The notes: generated from the sequence alone by a model not told the origin. DNA of 64,000 nucleotides from Photobacterium indicum (GCF_003026215.1 NZ_PYOC01000002.1:496001-560000), one strand, 5' to 3'; positions 1 to 12,079 are shown, numbered from the stretch's first letter. A program made the numbers and translations.

Positions 1-441
1 GAACCTGATTTTTACTCAGAATTCATACTCTTAGTTGTGAATAACTCAATAATCTTAATATGCTTATTGTAAAGGAAATCGCCATATTTTGATGACTTAT
101 TAAAATTTTATTACCAATTAACCAATTTTTATTACCAATACAGACTGCAATCACACTAAGCAATTAACCATAATAAAGGGGAAAAGCCGCATTATCATGA
201 TAAATGGCTTAATATCATTAATCATAAAAAAACTCTATTGTAGACGTTTATCCCTCGAAAAAATTCATCCTTTTGTCAATTCACATTAATGTTTAATAAA
301 TTGAATAATAATCACGCGATTCGTCAACATTTAGACCCAAAAGCAATAGATACAAATCGAGCGGCACTAGGCCGCTCGATTCAATTCTTTACTCAGCCAC
401 AATGTAACTAAATAACCATCTTACGATGGATCACAAAGCCA
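1..441. other. Gene-free left edge downstream of lrp
   Basis: AT-rich stretch with no credible reading frame on either strand. The only structure I see is the hairpin at 355-381, listed separately. Its left boundary is the window edge, so it may be the 3' flank of a gene lying outside. Confidence 0.5.
355..381 (-). terminator. Hairpin terminator downstream of lrp
   Basis: An 11-bp perfect inverted repeat (core CGAGCGGC / GCCGCTCG) has a 5-nt ACTAG loop. It lies about 60 bp past the lrp stop. Read on the minus strand it is followed by a weak T-rich tail (TTTGTAT), and on the plus strand by TCAATTCTTT, so it may work in both directions. Confidence 0.6.
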
Positions 442-936
442 TTAGCGAGTTTTGATAACCAAATTATTGGTTTGCTTAACTTCTTCCATCACAACATAAG
501 TACGCGTGTCGTTTACACCTGGTAGACGAAGTAAGGTTTCGCCCAACAGTTTACGGTAAGCAGACATATCGCATACACGTGTCTTCAACAGGTAATCGAA
601 ATCACCTGAAACTAGATGACACTCTTGAATATCTTCAAGTTCTTGAACTGATTTATTAAATTGTTCAAAAACATCAGGTGCGCCACGATTTAGTGTGATT
701 TCAACAAATACAAGTAAGGATGCATCTAGAAACTGAGGGTTTAGCAGCGCAGTATAACCACTGATGTAACCTTGTCGTTCTAGTCGACGCACACGCTCAA
801 GACATGGTGTTGGAGAAAGACCTACACGCTTAGACAACTCAACATTTGAAATGCGGCCATCTTTCTGTAGTTCGTTCAATATGTTGCGGTCAATGCGATC
901 CAATTCCTTGGATGGTTTCTTTTTGGTATCTACCAT
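442..936 (-). CDS. lrp: Leucine-responsive regulatory protein Lrp
   Basis: Global feast/famine transcription regulator of the Lrp/AsnC family; binds DNA as higher-order oligomers and responds to leucine. At 164 aa it has the usual Lrp length. An N-terminal winged HTH spans about residues 12-60 (LDRIDRNIL..., GRISNVELSKRVGLSPTPCLERVRRL is the textbook Lrp helix-turn-helix region), and a C-terminal RAM ligand/oligomerisation domain covers about 70-155. It is transcribed divergently from ald across a 157-bp AT-rich gap, the classic arrangement for an Lrp-type regulator controlling an amino-acid catabolic neighbour. Lrp is therefore likely to act on ald and itself there, but I did not identify individual Lrp boxes. 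Identification is firm. Confidence 0.97.
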   Translation of the reverse strand: MVDTKKKPSKELDRIDRNILNELQKDGRISNVELSKRVGLSPTPCLERVRRLERQGYISGYTALLNPQFLDASLLVFVEITLNRGAPDVFEQFNKSVQELEDIQECHLVSGDFDYLLKTRVCDMSAYRKLLGETLLRLPGVNDTRTYVVMEEVKQTNNLVIKTR

Positions 937-1093
937 TTTTTATTCCACCTTCTTACTTCCTTGCAAAAAAATATACTACAACTTTCTAATATTTAGAATC
1001 AAATACTCTGATAGTCAAACTATACTGCCATTAGATCCGTATTTTTAACCTCGTCACTAGCAACAAAAACTAGTAGACCACGGAGGTAACAGT

Positions 1094-2215
1094 ATGATCA
1101 TTGGTGTACCTAAAGAAATCAAAAATCACGAGTACCGTGTTGGTCTGATTCCAGCTAGCGTTCGCGAACTTATCTCGTTCGGCCACCAAGTTGTCATAGA
1201 AACCAATGCCGGTGCAGGTATTGGTCTCACAGATGCTGACTACAAAGCTGCAGGAGCTTCCATTATTTCTAACGCTAAAGAAGTTTTTACCAGATCAGAG
1301 ATGATTATTAAAGTAAAAGAGCCCCAAGCAGTAGAAAGAACTATGTTACACGAAGGACAGATTTTATTCACCTACCTTCATCTCGCACCAGATTTTCCAC
1401 AAACAGAAGACCTGATAAAGAGCAAAGCTATCTGCATAGCTTATGAGACCGTAACAGATAATAAGGGTACATTACCACTACTAGCACCAATGTCTGAGGT
1501 CGCTGGACGCATGTCGATTCAAGCTGGAGCCCAAACTTTAGAGAATTCACGCGGTGGTCGTGGGTTATTATTAAGTGGAGTACCTGGGGTCGAGCCAGCT
1601 AGAGTCATAATTTTAGGTGGCGGTGTTGTAGGGTCAAATGCAGCACGAATGGCTGTAGGTATGAGAGCTGACGTGACAATACTCGATAAGAATATTGATA
1701 CCTTACGCGCATTAGATGCTGAATTTCAAGGTAAAGCAAAAGTCATTTATTCTACAAAAGAAGCCATTGATAGGTTAGTTGTACAAGCCGATTTGATTAT
1801 TGGTGCTATTTTGATCCCTGGTGCAGCAGCGCCAAAATTAATTACTGCCGCTCACCTTAAAATGATGAAATCAGGCTCTGCGCTGGTTGATGTCGCGATT
1901 GATCAAGGGGGGTGCTTTGAAACCTCTCATCCTACAACACACGCTGATCCAACCTTTATAATCGATGACATTGTCCATTACTGTGTTGCTAATATGCCGG
2001 GCGCTGTTGCTCGAACATCGACCTTTGCTTTAAACAATGCAACCTTGCCTTATATCATCAACCTTGCCAATAAAGGATACAAGAAAGCACTTCAAGATGA
2101 TGAAGGTTTCTTGAAAGGTCTGAATATTATGCATGGCAAAGTCACGAATAAAGAGATTGCAGATACGTTCAACCTCCATTATACCGATCCTGTAACGGCC
2201 ATTAATATGCACTGA
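1094..2215 (+). CDS. ald: Alanine dehydrogenase
   Basis: NAD-dependent oxidative deamination of L-alanine to pyruvate and ammonium, cytosolic. 373 aa, matching family length (about 371-374). It starts MIIGVPKEIKNHEYRVGL; the substrate-binding Lys lies in IKVKEP (about residue 75), the catalytic His in YLHLAP (about 95), and the Rossmann fold shows GGGVVGSNAARMA at about 176-188. A strong ribosome-binding site (GGAGGT) precedes the ATG. It is divergent from lrp, so an Lrp-controlled alanine catabolic gene is the natural reading. Ald sits between lrp and trxB, which are adjacent in Escherichia coli. Confidence 0.96.
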   Translation: MIIGVPKEIKNHEYRVGLIPASVRELISFGHQVVIETNAGAGIGLTDADYKAAGASIISNAKEVFTRSEMIIKVKEPQAVERTMLHEGQILFTYLHLAPDFPQTEDLIKSKAICIAYETVTDNKGTLPLLAPMSEVAGRMSIQAGAQTLENSRGGRGLLLSGVPGVEPARVIILGGGVVGSNAARMAVGMRADVTILDKNIDTLRALDAEFQGKAKVIYSTKEAIDRLVVQADLIIGAILIPGAAAPKLITAAHLKMMKSGSALVDVAIDQGGCFETSHPTTHADPTFIIDDIVHYCVANMPGAVARTSTFALNNATLPYIINLANKGYKKALQDDEGFLKGLNIMHGKVTNKEIADTFNLHYTDPVTAINMH

Positions 2216-3535
<1,320 letters not shown>

Positions 3536-3634
3536 TAATCTTACCCTGGCCGCTATGCTCAACAGCGGCCAGATTCTTTCAGCCTGCTCAACATCAGCAT
3601 TCGCTGTACACCATTTAAAAACGATATCTTTTAT

Positions 3635-5407
3635 ATGGATAAACAAATACAGAAAAATTTAACCAAATGGTTAAAAGAACAAAGCAAACTAGCAAAACGC
3701 TGGTTAATGCTCACTATTGGGCTGGGTTTCCTTTCTGGATTACTGCTCGTCGGACAAGCCGCACTTCTTGCTAATATTCTTCATGAACTGATCATGGAAC
3801 ATACCGACAAATCTGAGCTGATTAATCAGTTTATTGGTTTGATCGTTGTAGTTGCCTTTCGTGCTGCATGTAGTTGGGGACGTGAAATAACAGGATACCG
3901 CTGTGGCGAACAAATTCGCTTACATATTCGTCAACTTATACTAGATCGCCTCCATAATTTAGGCCCGGCCTATATCAAAGGGAAACCTGCGGGTGTCTGG
4001 GCAAGCCTTGTGCTTGAGCAAGTGGAAGAGATGCAAGATTTCTTTGCTCGCTACCTGCCTCAGATGTCGATTGCAGTTTTAGTCCCCGTTATTATTTTAG
4101 TGACGGTTTTCCCTCTCAATTGGGCTGCAGGGTTAATCTTTTTAATTACAGCACCGCTTGTACCTATCTTCATGGCACTTGTTGGTTTAGGTGCTGCTGA
4201 TGCTAACCGTCGTAACTTTAAAGCACTCCAGCGTCTTTCAGGGCACTTTTACGACCGCTTGCAAGGCTTATCAACCTTACGTTTGTTTAATCGAGCTGAA
4301 GCGGAAGCAGAAAACCTGCATGCTGCATCAACCGTGTTACGCAAACGCACAATGGAAGTATTGCGCCTTGCCTTCTTATCCTCTGCGGTTTTAGAGTTCT
4401 TCTCTGCTATTTCAGTGGCTATTGTTGCGGTGTATTTTGGTTTTGCTTTCATTGGCGAATTAAACTTCGGACATTACGGCATTCCAATTAGCTTATTCAC
4501 GGGCTTATTTATCTTGGTACTTGCTCCTGAGTTTTATCAACCTCTGCGTGATTTAGGTACGTTCTACCATGCCAAAGCACAAGCGATTGGCGCAGCAGAA
4601 TCGATTGTTGAATTTCTAAATGCTGAAGCTGATGAGATGAAGGCTGGTGATACAAATTTACCGTCACCTGAAACGATAGAGCTTCATGCTATCGACTTAG
4701 AAGTGCTTAGTCCGGAAGGACAAATTCTAGCGGGTCCACTCAGCTTTTCTATTCACTCACAAGAACAAGTTGCGCTTGTTGGCCCTAGTGGTGCAGGCAA
4801 AACTAGCCTATTGAATGCCCTACTCGGTTTCTTACCTTATCGTGGTAGTTTAAAAATTAATGGCATTGAACTGAATGAACTTGATCACAGCCAATGGCGT
4901 CAAGCAATTAGCTGGGTTGGACAGAATCCTTTATTGGTTCACGGCACAATTAACGACAACATTACGCTAGGTAACCCATTAGCAACTGAACAACATATTG
5001 CTCAAGTGGCGAAACAAGCTTATGCGAGTGAGTTTATTGACCGACTGGAAAAAGGCTACCAGCATCGTGTGGGTGATCGCTCTGGTGGGTTATCGGTTGG
5101 TCAGGCTCAGCGATTAGCTGTTGCACGTGCCATGCTACAAAACGGTTCTTTTTGGTTACTGGATGAGCCCACTGCAAGCCTTGATGCAAACAGTGAAAAG
5201 TTGGTACTTGATAGCTTGGCGCAAGCCGTTAAAGGTCAAACAACATTGATGGTCAGTCACCGCTTAGATCAACTATCAGCTATCGACCGTGTACTTGTCT
5301 TAGACAATGGCAAGCTGGTTCAAAATGGTCATTTCGATAAAATTAGTCATGAAGGCCTTCTCGCTGACATGTTGGCACATACTGATAAGAGGGATCTCGA
5401 TGCGTGA
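3635..5407 (+). CDS. cydD: Cysteine/glutathione ABC exporter subunit CydD
   Basis: One half of the heterodimeric CydDC ABC transporter in the inner membrane, needed for cytochrome bd assembly and periplasmic thiol balance. 590 aa against about 588 in E. coli. An N-terminal six-helix transmembrane domain (about 20-325) is followed by an ATPase domain with Walker A GPSGAGKTS (about 386-394), signature LSVGQAQR, Walker B WLLDEPTAS and the H-loop VSHRLDQ. Its stop overlaps the cydC start by 8 nt, so the two are translationally coupled. Confidence 0.95.
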   Translation: MDKQIQKNLTKWLKEQSKLAKRWLMLTIGLGFLSGLLLVGQAALLANILHELIMEHTDKSELINQFIGLIVVVAFRAACSWGREITGYRCGEQIRLHIRQLILDRLHNLGPAYIKGKPAGVWASLVLEQVEEMQDFFARYLPQMSIAVLVPVIILVTVFPLNWAAGLIFLITAPLVPIFMALVGLGAADANRRNFKALQRLSGHFYDRLQGLSTLRLFNRAEAEAENLHAASTVLRKRTMEVLRLAFLSSAVLEFFSAISVAIVAVYFGFAFIGELNFGHYGIPISLFTGLFILVLAPEFYQPLRDLGTFYHAKAQAIGAAESIVEFLNAEADEMKAGDTNLPSPETIELHAIDLEVLSPEGQILAGPLSFSIHSQEQVALVGPSGAGKTSLLNALLGFLPYRGSLKINGIELNELDHSQWRQAISWVGQNPLLVHGTINDNITLGNPLATEQHIAQVAKQAYASEFIDRLEKGYQHRVGDRSGGLSVGQAQRLAVARAMLQNGSFWLLDEPTASLDANSEKLVLDSLAQAVKGQTTLMVSHRLDQLSAIDRVLVLDNGKLVQNGHFDKISHEGLLADMLAHTDKRDLDA

Positions 5408-7121
5408 TTTAGTCCCTTACCTAAAGCTTTACCGTAAGCACTGGTTTGGCTTAACTGTAGGCATGATACTCGGCTTAGCGACTTTACTTGCAGGGCTTAG
5501 CCTACTCACCTTATCGGGTTGGTTTATCTCTGCATCTGCTGTTGCTGGCTTAACCATTGCCCGACAAACATTTAACTATATGTTACCCGGAGCCGGTGTT
5601 CGTGGCTTCTCGATGGCAAGAACCGCTGGTCGCTGGGGGGAAAGAGTTGTTAGTCATGATGCAACTTTCAAACTGCTTGCCGACTTACGTTTATTCTTTT
5701 TTAAAAAGCTAACACCATTAATTCCAGGCCGACAGACGAATCTGCGTGATGCTGATTTGCTCAACCGCCTTGTGGCTGATGTTGACGCAATGGATCATGT
5801 TTATTTGCGCCTTGTTAGCCCTCTTGTTATTGGTGTTATCGGGTTATTAGCAGTAACAGGCTTTCTTGCTTGGTTTGACTTAACCATTGGTTTAACGCTG
5901 GGTGCCGTTCTTTTATCGCTCATGCTAGCGCTACCCGTTATTTTTTACCGCTTAGGAAAATCTAACGGTGAAGAACTGACTTATGCCAAAGCCAATTACC
6001 GAGTGAAGCTGCTTGACTGGTTGCAAGGCCATGCCGAGTTACTTCTGTTCAATGCAGAAGACCGTTACCGTAAAGAAGCAGAAAGCGAGCAAGAAAAATT
6101 ACTCGCAGCACAACGCAAAATGGCAAGCCTAACAGGATTCGCTAATGCAATACTGATGGCTGCGACAGGGTGGACGCTAGTACTAATTCTGTGGATTGCC
6201 GCTGATGGTGTTGGCGGAGCAATGCCTGATCCCTTCATTGCCATGGTAGCTTTTGCGACAATGGCAAGCTTTGAAATGATGATGCCTGTCGCAGGTGCTT
6301 TCCAATACTTGGGGCAGACACTGACTTCAGCACGTCGTTTAAATGAAATTATTGAAGCAACGCCTGATACGCAATTTGATCCTAATGGGCATCAAGCTGT
6401 CGTCCACGGTGATATCAGTATTGATAATATCAGTTACACCTACCACGATAGTGAACAGCCTGTTGTTAGTAATGTCTCTATCAAGCTTAAAAAAGGTGAA
6501 AAGCTGGCATTGCTCGGGCGTACTGGTTGCGGTAAATCAACCTTGCTTCAGCTAATCACCCGTAATTGGGATCCACAGCAAGGGCAAATCAGCATTGATG
6601 GTGTTGCTTTACCTTTATGGCATGAAACATCTCTTCGTAAAGCGATTACCGTCGTTAGCCAACGGGTTGATGTGTTTAATGGCTCATTACGTGAAAACCT
6701 TATGTTGGCGAAACCTGAAAGCACTGATGAAGAGTTTAAAGCATCACTCATGCATGTTGGGCTAGAAACCTTGCTTGAAGATAAAGGATTAGATACTTGG
6801 TTAGGTGAAGGGGGTCGCCAGATCTCTGGTGGTGAACGCCGTCGTTTAGGGATTGCACGGGCACTGCTTCATAACACCCCTATTCTTCTGCTGGATGAAC
6901 CAACAGAAGGTCTTGATCGCCGTACCGAACAACAGATTCTAAGCCTGTTACTAGAGCATGCGAAAGATAAAACCGTCTTATTCATTACCCACCGTTTAGT
7001 CGGTCTAGAGCAAATGGATCATATTTGTTTAATGGATGAAGGTGAAATCATCGAACGCGGTAAACACCGAGAGCTGATTGCAGCTGGTGGTCGATACACT
7101 GAATTGTGTAACCGTATCTAG
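5400..7121 (+). CDS. cydC: Cysteine/glutathione ABC exporter subunit CydC
   Basis: Partner of CydD. I start it at the ATG at 5400, inside the end of cydD and preceded by AAGAGGG, giving 573 aa starting MRDLVPYLKLYRKHW, the usual CydC N-terminus. The open frame extends upstream to 5307, but that would add 31 residues read from the cydD coding region. Six transmembrane helices (about 15-310) are followed by Walker A GRTGCGKST (about 369), signature ISGGERRR, and Walker B ILLLDEPTE. A strong terminator follows, so trxB/cydDC transcription ends here. Confidence 0.95.
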   Translation: MRDLVPYLKLYRKHWFGLTVGMILGLATLLAGLSLLTLSGWFISASAVAGLTIARQTFNYMLPGAGVRGFSMARTAGRWGERVVSHDATFKLLADLRLFFFKKLTPLIPGRQTNLRDADLLNRLVADVDAMDHVYLRLVSPLVIGVIGLLAVTGFLAWFDLTIGLTLGAVLLSLMLALPVIFYRLGKSNGEELTYAKANYRVKLLDWLQGHAELLLFNAEDRYRKEAESEQEKLLAAQRKMASLTGFANAILMAATGWTLVLILWIAADGVGGAMPDPFIAMVAFATMASFEMMMPVAGAFQYLGQTLTSARRLNEIIEATPDTQFDPNGHQAVVHGDISIDNISYTYHDSEQPVVSNVSIKLKKGEKLALLGRTGCGKSTLLQLITRNWDPQQGQISIDGVALPLWHETSLRKAITVVSQRVDVFNGSLRENLMLAKPESTDEEFKASLMHVGLETLLEDKGLDTWLGEGGRQISGGERRRLGIARALLHNTPILLLDEPTEGLDRRTEQQILSLLLEHAKDKTVLFITHRLVGLEQMDHICLMDEGEIIERGKHRELIAAGGRYTELCNRI

Positions 7122-7159
7122 TTACCTTAGACAGTAGGTTTCGATACCGAGATAAACAA

Positions 7160-7192
7160 AAGGCGAGGATATTCCTCGCCTTGTTTGTTTTT
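7160..7192 (+). terminator. Rho-independent terminator after cydC
   Basis: A 9-bp perfect GC-rich stem (AAGGCGAGG / CCTCGCCTT) with an ATATT loop is followed by TTGTTTGTTTTT. It lies between convergent cydC and the minus-strand gene, and the stem could also serve the other strand. Confidence 0.88.
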
Positions 7193-7213
7193 CATGTTGA
7201 CACAATTGCTTGA

Positions 7214-7672
7214 TTAAAATTCTTTATCAACCCTTACGCCATCATTGAAGTAGAGAATCCGCACATTGTCACCTCGATTAAACACAGAGGTTTGATCAAC
7301 ATCTTGAATGACATCAATGAGCTTACCTTGATCGGTTTTAATTAGCACTTCAACTAAACGATATTCAATAACGGTTTGTCCTTGCTGGCGATTATGAGCA
7401 ATACCGGCCCCCGCAACAGCACCTACCGCGGTAGCGACTTCTCGACCTGTACCACCACCAAATTGGTTACCAATCAAGCCACCCACCACACCACCTAACA
7501 ATGTTTCCCAACCATTTCGTTGTGAATTAATCACTTCTTGTTGGGTGATATAACGAACAGATTCAACCTGGCCAAAAACAACGTCATTTACTGGTCGCGC
7601 TTCATTTCGATTATACGGTGCCGCTGTTACGATCAAAGGAAGCATTAGCAGTAACAATAAAAATTTTCTCAT
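7214..7672 (-). CDS. Glycine-zipper 2TM-domain envelope protein
   Basis: Small exported protein with a glycine-zipper region (LLGGVVGGLIGNQFGGGTG, then AVGAVAGAGIAHN, about residues 59-93), typical of the 17-kDa antigen/SlyB-like families that insert in or stabilise the cell envelope. I start at 7672 because GGAGA lies 8 nt upstream; an in-frame ATG five codons earlier overlaps that ribosome-binding site. This gives 152 aa with a Sec signal peptide MRKFLLLLLMLPLIVTAA. There is no lipobox Cys, so it should be a periplasmic or membrane-associated protein rather than a lipoprotein. The C-terminal part (VIEYRLVEVLIKTDQGK...) resembles a small beta domain. Exact role unknown. Confidence 0.8.
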   Translation of the reverse strand: MRKFLLLLLMLPLIVTAAPYNRNEARPVNDVVFGQVESVRYITQQEVINSQRNGWETLLGGVVGGLIGNQFGGGTGREVATAVGAVAGAGIAHNRQQGQTVIEYRLVEVLIKTDQGKLIDVIQDVDQTSVFNRGDNVRILYFNDGVRVDKEF

Positions 7673-7742
7673 ATATAATTTCTCCATTGACGCTAATTTT
7701 TAACTAAAAAGTATTCTTTTAAAGACTATTTAACGAGAACAA

Positions 7743-8465
7743 TTGAGTTTTATGGCAATTTACCTACCGGAACTTGACCCGGAAAATACTTTTTTCCCGA
7801 AACCTGAAACCGCACTTGATGAACCCAATGGCTTACTTGCTTTTGGAGGCGACCTTCAGCCTGCACGTTTGCTTGCGGCTTACCGTCAAGGTATTTTTCC
7901 TTGGTACTCTAATGGTGAGCCTATTTTATGGTGGAGCCCTGCCCCGCGTGCCATCTTTCTGCCTAACGAATTTAAGCCCAGTAAGAGCTTACGAAAGTTC
8001 TATCGAAAATCAGGATACCAAATCACACTGAATAATGCCTGTCATGACGTTATTCGCCAATGTGCCGACTGTCGAAGTCCTGAAGAAACATGGATCACCG
8101 AAGATATGATCCAAGCTTATCAAACGATGCACAACCTTGGACACTGCCATTCAGTAGAAGTTTGGCACCAAGATAAACTCGTTGGCGGATTTTATGGTTT
8201 ACAAATCGGTTCAGTGTTTTGTGGTGAATCAATGTTTTCATTAGCCGATAACGCATCAAAAATTGCACTATGGTTTTTTTGCCGCCATTTTTCAGATCAA
8301 GGTGGCACCCTCATTGATTGCCAAGTGATGAACAATCATTTGGAGTCACTTGGCGCACTAGAAATTCCACGAGCACCGTTTATGCAACAGCTGCACCAGC
8401 AAAGAGCTGCCATAATTAAACCAAATAGTTTTGCTCCTCAAACGCTCAAAATACCTATTGAATAA
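7743..8465 (+). CDS. aat: Leucyl/phenylalanyl-tRNA-protein transferase
   Basis: Adds Leu or Phe from tRNA to proteins with N-terminal Arg or Lys, creating degrons for ClpS-ClpAP. 240 aa from a TTG at 7743, or 237 aa from the ATG at 7752; GAG at 7735 suits TTG spacing better, so the start is uncertain. Family hallmarks: EPNGLLAFGGDL, the RQGIFPWYSNGEPILWWSPAPRA block, and VGGFYGLQIGSVFCGESMFS. It is followed 8 bp later by bpt. With clpA and clpS nearby this gives a complete N-degron pathway within 5 kb. Confidence 0.95.
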   Translation: MSFMAIYLPELDPENTFFPKPETALDEPNGLLAFGGDLQPARLLAAYRQGIFPWYSNGEPILWWSPAPRAIFLPNEFKPSKSLRKFYRKSGYQITLNNACHDVIRQCADCRSPEETWITEDMIQAYQTMHNLGHCHSVEVWHQDKLVGGFYGLQIGSVFCGESMFSLADNASKIALWFFCRHFSDQGGTLIDCQVMNNHLESLGALEIPRAPFMQQLHQQRAAIIKPNSFAPQTLKIPIE

Positions 8466-8473
8466 AGAGATTT

Positions 8474-9163
8474 ATGAATAACCTTTCTTTACGCATCGGC
8501 CTCACACCAAACTCCGACTGCAACTACTTACCTAACGAGCAAGAGCAGCTCGGGGTAGTCATGGATGAACATTGGCTATCACCTGTCGGCTATAACATAT
8601 TACTCTCGTCAGGCTATCGTCGCAGCGGTAGAGCTGTCTATAAGCCAATGTGTGAACTATGTAGTGCATGCACCCCTCTACGTGTCGATTGCCCTAATTT
8701 TATCGCCTCTAAGAGCCAAAAGCGCCAGCTAAATCAAATGAAAAAATTCCGCTGGGAGTTTAAAGCTAAACTCGATGAAGAGTGGTTTCCACTGTATGAA
8801 AGATATATCCGTTTACGCCACTCTACGGGCTCAATGTATCCTGCGAATAAAGAGCAATTCTTTGATTTTTGCACCGCAGAGTGGATGGATACTTTGTTTT
8901 TGCATGTCTACGATGATGATAAGCTTATTGCCATCGCGGTGACCGACGTATTTGAGAATGCCCTCAGTGCTGTATATAGCTTTTTTGAACCCGATTCCAC
9001 GCTATCTTTAGGTACTCTATGCGTGCTTTATCAAATTCAATATTGTCAGCAGACGGGTCGCAAATGGCTTTATCCGGGTTATCAAATTGATGGCTGTAAA
9101 GCGATGAATTACAAAGTCAGATTCCAACCACACCAGAAGTTAATACTGGGCGACTGGCAATAA
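8474..9163 (+). CDS. bpt: Aspartate/glutamate leucyltransferase Bpt (ATE family)
   Basis: Transfers Leu from tRNA to N-terminal Asp/Glu of proteins, feeding the same Clp degradation route as Aat. 229 aa. N-terminal half shows GYRRSGRAVYKPMCELCSACTPLRV with the Cys-x2-Cys typical of ATE N-domains; the C-terminal acyl-transferase part contains SAVYSFFEP and WLYPGYQIDGCKAMNYK. Family knowledge: ATE-type enzymes in gammaproteobacteria are leucyl rather than arginyl transferases (Bpt). It is co-directional with aat across 8 bp, clearly an operon. Confidence 0.93.
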   Translation: MNNLSLRIGLTPNSDCNYLPNEQEQLGVVMDEHWLSPVGYNILLSSGYRRSGRAVYKPMCELCSACTPLRVDCPNFIASKSQKRQLNQMKKFRWEFKAKLDEEWFPLYERYIRLRHSTGSMYPANKEQFFDFCTAEWMDTLFLHVYDDDKLIAIAVTDVFENALSAVYSFFEPDSTLSLGTLCVLYQIQYCQQTGRKWLYPGYQIDGCKAMNYKVRFQPHQKLILGDWQ

Positions 9164-9373
9164 CTGTTCACCATACAAACAGCTGGATGAAAATCCAAAC
9201 AATTCAGCACTTACAAATGAATGTATTTTGGCAAAAAACAGATAAAAGCGACTTTAGACCGCAACAAAAGCTGACAAAGTGTACTGGCAAGGGTAGAATT
9301 GCGTCCTAAACTTTACACTCAAACAGTTTCAAGGCATTATCTTGCCCGATCAGAAGAATGGCAGGTAGCCTAA

Positions 9374-9601
<228 letters not shown>

Positions 9602-9623
9602 TCTTTCACCAAGATTAGACTGC

Positions 9624-9657
9624 AAATAAAACCTAGCCAAGTGCTAGGTTTTATTTT
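9624..9657 (+). terminator. Rho-independent terminator after infA
   Basis: 13-bp perfect stem (core AAAACCTAG / CTAGGTTTT) with a 7-nt loop. The A/T-rich outer part (AAATAAAA...TTTTATTT) makes it work on both strands. Confidence 0.88.
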
Positions 9658-9712
9658 ATCTGAAGATTAGACTCTGTTGGTCTTTCAGCACTTTACGGTA
9701 TTTAATTCAGAT

Positions 9713-9739
9713 AAAAAAACCGCCTCGAAGGCGGTTTTT
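9713..9739 (-). terminator. Terminator after clpA
   Basis: Stem AAAAACCGCC / GGCGGTTTTT around TCGAA, 25 bp past the clpA stop. The run of seven A on the plus strand becomes a U tract on the clpA transcript. Confidence 0.88.
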
Positions 9740-9763
9740 ATTTAATGCTAACTCAGTAATGGA

Positions 9764-12034
9764 TTAGTGTGCAGCTTCTAATTCATTGTTGCTGTTGTAT
9801 TGGAAATCCAATTCATTGTTAATGTAATCAACACGTACCGAACCACCGTTAACTAAACAGCCGAATAACAATTCATTCGCTAATGGTTTTTTCAAGCGGT
9901 CTTGAATCAAACGCGCCATCGGACGTGCACCCATCGCTTTATCGTAGCCTTTTTCAGCTAACCAAACACGTGCGTTATCAGACACTTCCATTGATACGCC
10001 CTTCGCATCAAGTTGTGCTTGCAACTCTACGATGAACTTATCAACCACTTGATGAATAACATCTTTCTCAAGATGATTAAACCAAATGATACTGTCTAAA
10101 CGATTACGGAATTCAGGTGTAAATACACGCTTAATTTCCGACATTGCATCATGACTATGATCTTGTTGAATCAAACCAATCGACTTACGTACCGTTTCCG
10201 TTACGCCGGCATTGGTTGTCATGACAAAAATGACATTACGGAAATCAGCCTTACGGCCATTGTTATCAGTTAGCGTCCCGTTATCCATAATCTGCAGTAG
10301 CAAATTAAAGACATCTGGGTGCGCTTTTTCAATTTCATCTAACAATACGACTGAGTGTGGTTGTTTGATTACCGCATCGGTTAACAGACCGCCTTGGTCA
10401 TAACCCACATAACCAGGAGGCGCACCGATCAAACGGCTCACTGTGTGGCGTTCCATGTACTCTGACATATCAAAACGCAGAAGTTCGATACCCATGGTAC
10501 GTGCTAACTGAACAGTAACCTCTGTTTTACCCACACCAGTAGGACCTGCAAACAAGAAAGAACCAACAGGCTTATTCTCTGCACCCAACCCAGCACGACT
10601 CAGTTTAATAGCTTCGGTTAGTACATCAATGGCATCATCTTGACCAAATACCAGCATCTTCAGTTTGCTGTCTAGCTTCTGAAGTACATCACGGTCACTT
10701 GAAGACACAGATTTCTCTGGAATACGTGCCATTTTGGCAATCATCGATTCAATATCGCTAACATTAACGGTTTTCTTACGACGGCTTGCTGGTGCTAAAC
10801 GGCAACGCGCACCCGCTTCATCAATAACATCAATTGCTTTATCAGGTAGATGACGTTCATTGATATATTTCGCAGATAGCTCTACAGCGGCACGAATCGC
10901 TTTATTGGTAAAACGAACTTCATGGTGCGCTTCATACTTAGGCTTCAGCCCCATCAAAATCTTTGTCGTATCATCAAGCGAAGGCTCAATAACATCAATT
11001 TTTTGGAAACGACGTGATAATGCACGTTCCTTCTCAAAAATATTGCTGTATTCCTGATACGTCGTTGACCCCATACAGCGTAACTTACCGTTGCTCAGTA
11101 ATGGCTTGATAAGGTTCGCAGCATCGACTTGTCCACCTGATGCGGCACCCGCACCAATAATGGTATGAATTTCATCAATGAACAATACAGCGTGATCTTC
11201 TTTCTCAAGCTGCTTCAGAATACCTTTGAAACGCTTTTCGAAATCACCACGATATTTAGTACCTGCAAGCAAAGAACCAATATCTAAAGAATAAATCACA
11301 CAGTCTTGAATAATATCAGGCACTTGACCTTCAACAATACGCCATGCCAACCCTTCAGCAATCGCGGTTTTACCCACACCAGCTTCACCCACTAGCAAAG
11401 GGTTATTCTTTCTTCGGCGACAAAGCACCTGAACGGTACGCTCAAGCTCACTGTCACGACCGATAAGCGGATCAATACCACCAGCACGGGCTAACTGATT
11501 AAGGTTCGTTGCAAAGTTCTCTAGCTTGTCTTCAGACGACTGTTCAGCTCTTGGTTCTTCACTGCCAACTTCAGGGCCGTTTAAATCATCATTGTCACTG
11601 TCTTTCACTGTGCCATGAGAAATAAAGTTAACCACATCAAGACGACTAATATCACTCTTCTTGAGGAGGTATGCCGCATGGGATTCTTGTTCACTAAAAA
11701 TAGCGACAAGAACGTTAGCACCCGTAACTTCACTACGACCTGAAGATTGCACATGAAAGACGGCACGTTGAAGTACACGCTGAAAGCTCAGTGTAGGTTG
11801 TGTTTCGCGGCTCTCATCATCAGCAGGAATGAGAGGAGTTGTTTGCTCGATAAATGAGTCGAGCTCTTTACGCAATACATCGAGATTTGCGCGACACGCA
11901 AGCAGAGCTTCTTGAGCTGCTGCATTCTCAAGTAAAGCCAAAAGCAAATGCTCAACAGTCATAAACTCATGACGTTTTTCTCTTGCTCGTGCAAATGCAC
12001 CATTCAAGCTAGCTTCTAGTTCTTTATTTAGCAT
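9764..12034 (-). CDS. clpA: ATP-dependent Clp protease ATP-binding subunit ClpA
   Basis: AAA+ unfoldase that feeds substrates to ClpP. 756 aa (E. coli 758). N-domain with two Clp repeats (about 1-145), an acidic linker, first AAA+ module with Walker [10 protein letters not shown] (about 212) and Walker [10 protein letters not shown], second module with Walker [10 protein letters not shown] (about 493) and [15 protein letters not shown], then the D2-small domain. It sits 45 bp downstream of clpS on the same strand, its adaptor for N-degron substrates. Confidence 0.97.
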   Translation of the reverse strand: MLNKELEASLNGAFARAREKRHEFMTVEHLLLALLENAAAQEALLACRANLDVLRKELDSFIEQTTPLIPADDESRETQPTLSFQRVLQRAVFHVQSSGRSEVTGANVLVAIFSEQESHAAYLLKKSDISRLDVVNFISHGTVKDSDNDDLNGPEVGSEEPRAEQSSEDKLENFATNLNQLARAGGIDPLIGRDSELERTVQVLCRRRKNNPLLVGEAGVGKTAIAEGLAWRIVEGQVPDIIQDCVIYSLDIGSLLAGTKYRGDFEKRFKGILKQLEKEDHAVLFIDEIHTIIGAGAASGGQVDAANLIKPLLSNGKLRCMGSTTYQEYSNIFEKERALSRRFQKIDVIEPSLDDTTKILMGLKPKYEAHHEVRFTNKAIRAAVELSAKYINERHLPDKAIDVIDEAGARCRLAPASRRKKTVNVSDIESMIAKMARIPEKSVSSSDRDVLQKLDSKLKMLVFGQDDAIDVLTEAIKLSRAGLGAENKPVGSFLFAGPTGVGKTEVTVQLARTMGIELLRFDMSEYMERHTVSRLIGAPPGYVGYDQGGLLTDAVIKQPHSVVLLDEIEKAHPDVFNLLLQIMDNGTLTDNNGRKADFRNVIFVMTTNAGVTETVRKSIGLIQQDHSHDAMSEIKRVFTPEFRNRLDSIIWFNHLEKDVIHQVVDKFIVELQAQLDAKGVSMEVSDNARVWLAEKGYDKAMGARPMARLIQDRLKKPLANELLFGCLVNGGSVRVDYINNELDFQYNSNNELEAAH

Positions 12035-12079
12035 AAGGCACCTCCCCTAAATACCACTCAAAGTGGCGTGCCGGAAAAA

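Noticed and set aside
5307..5399. Longer cydC start
   Set aside because: It would be read out of frame through the cydD 3' end; the ATG at 5400 has its own ribosome-binding site and matches the family N-terminus.
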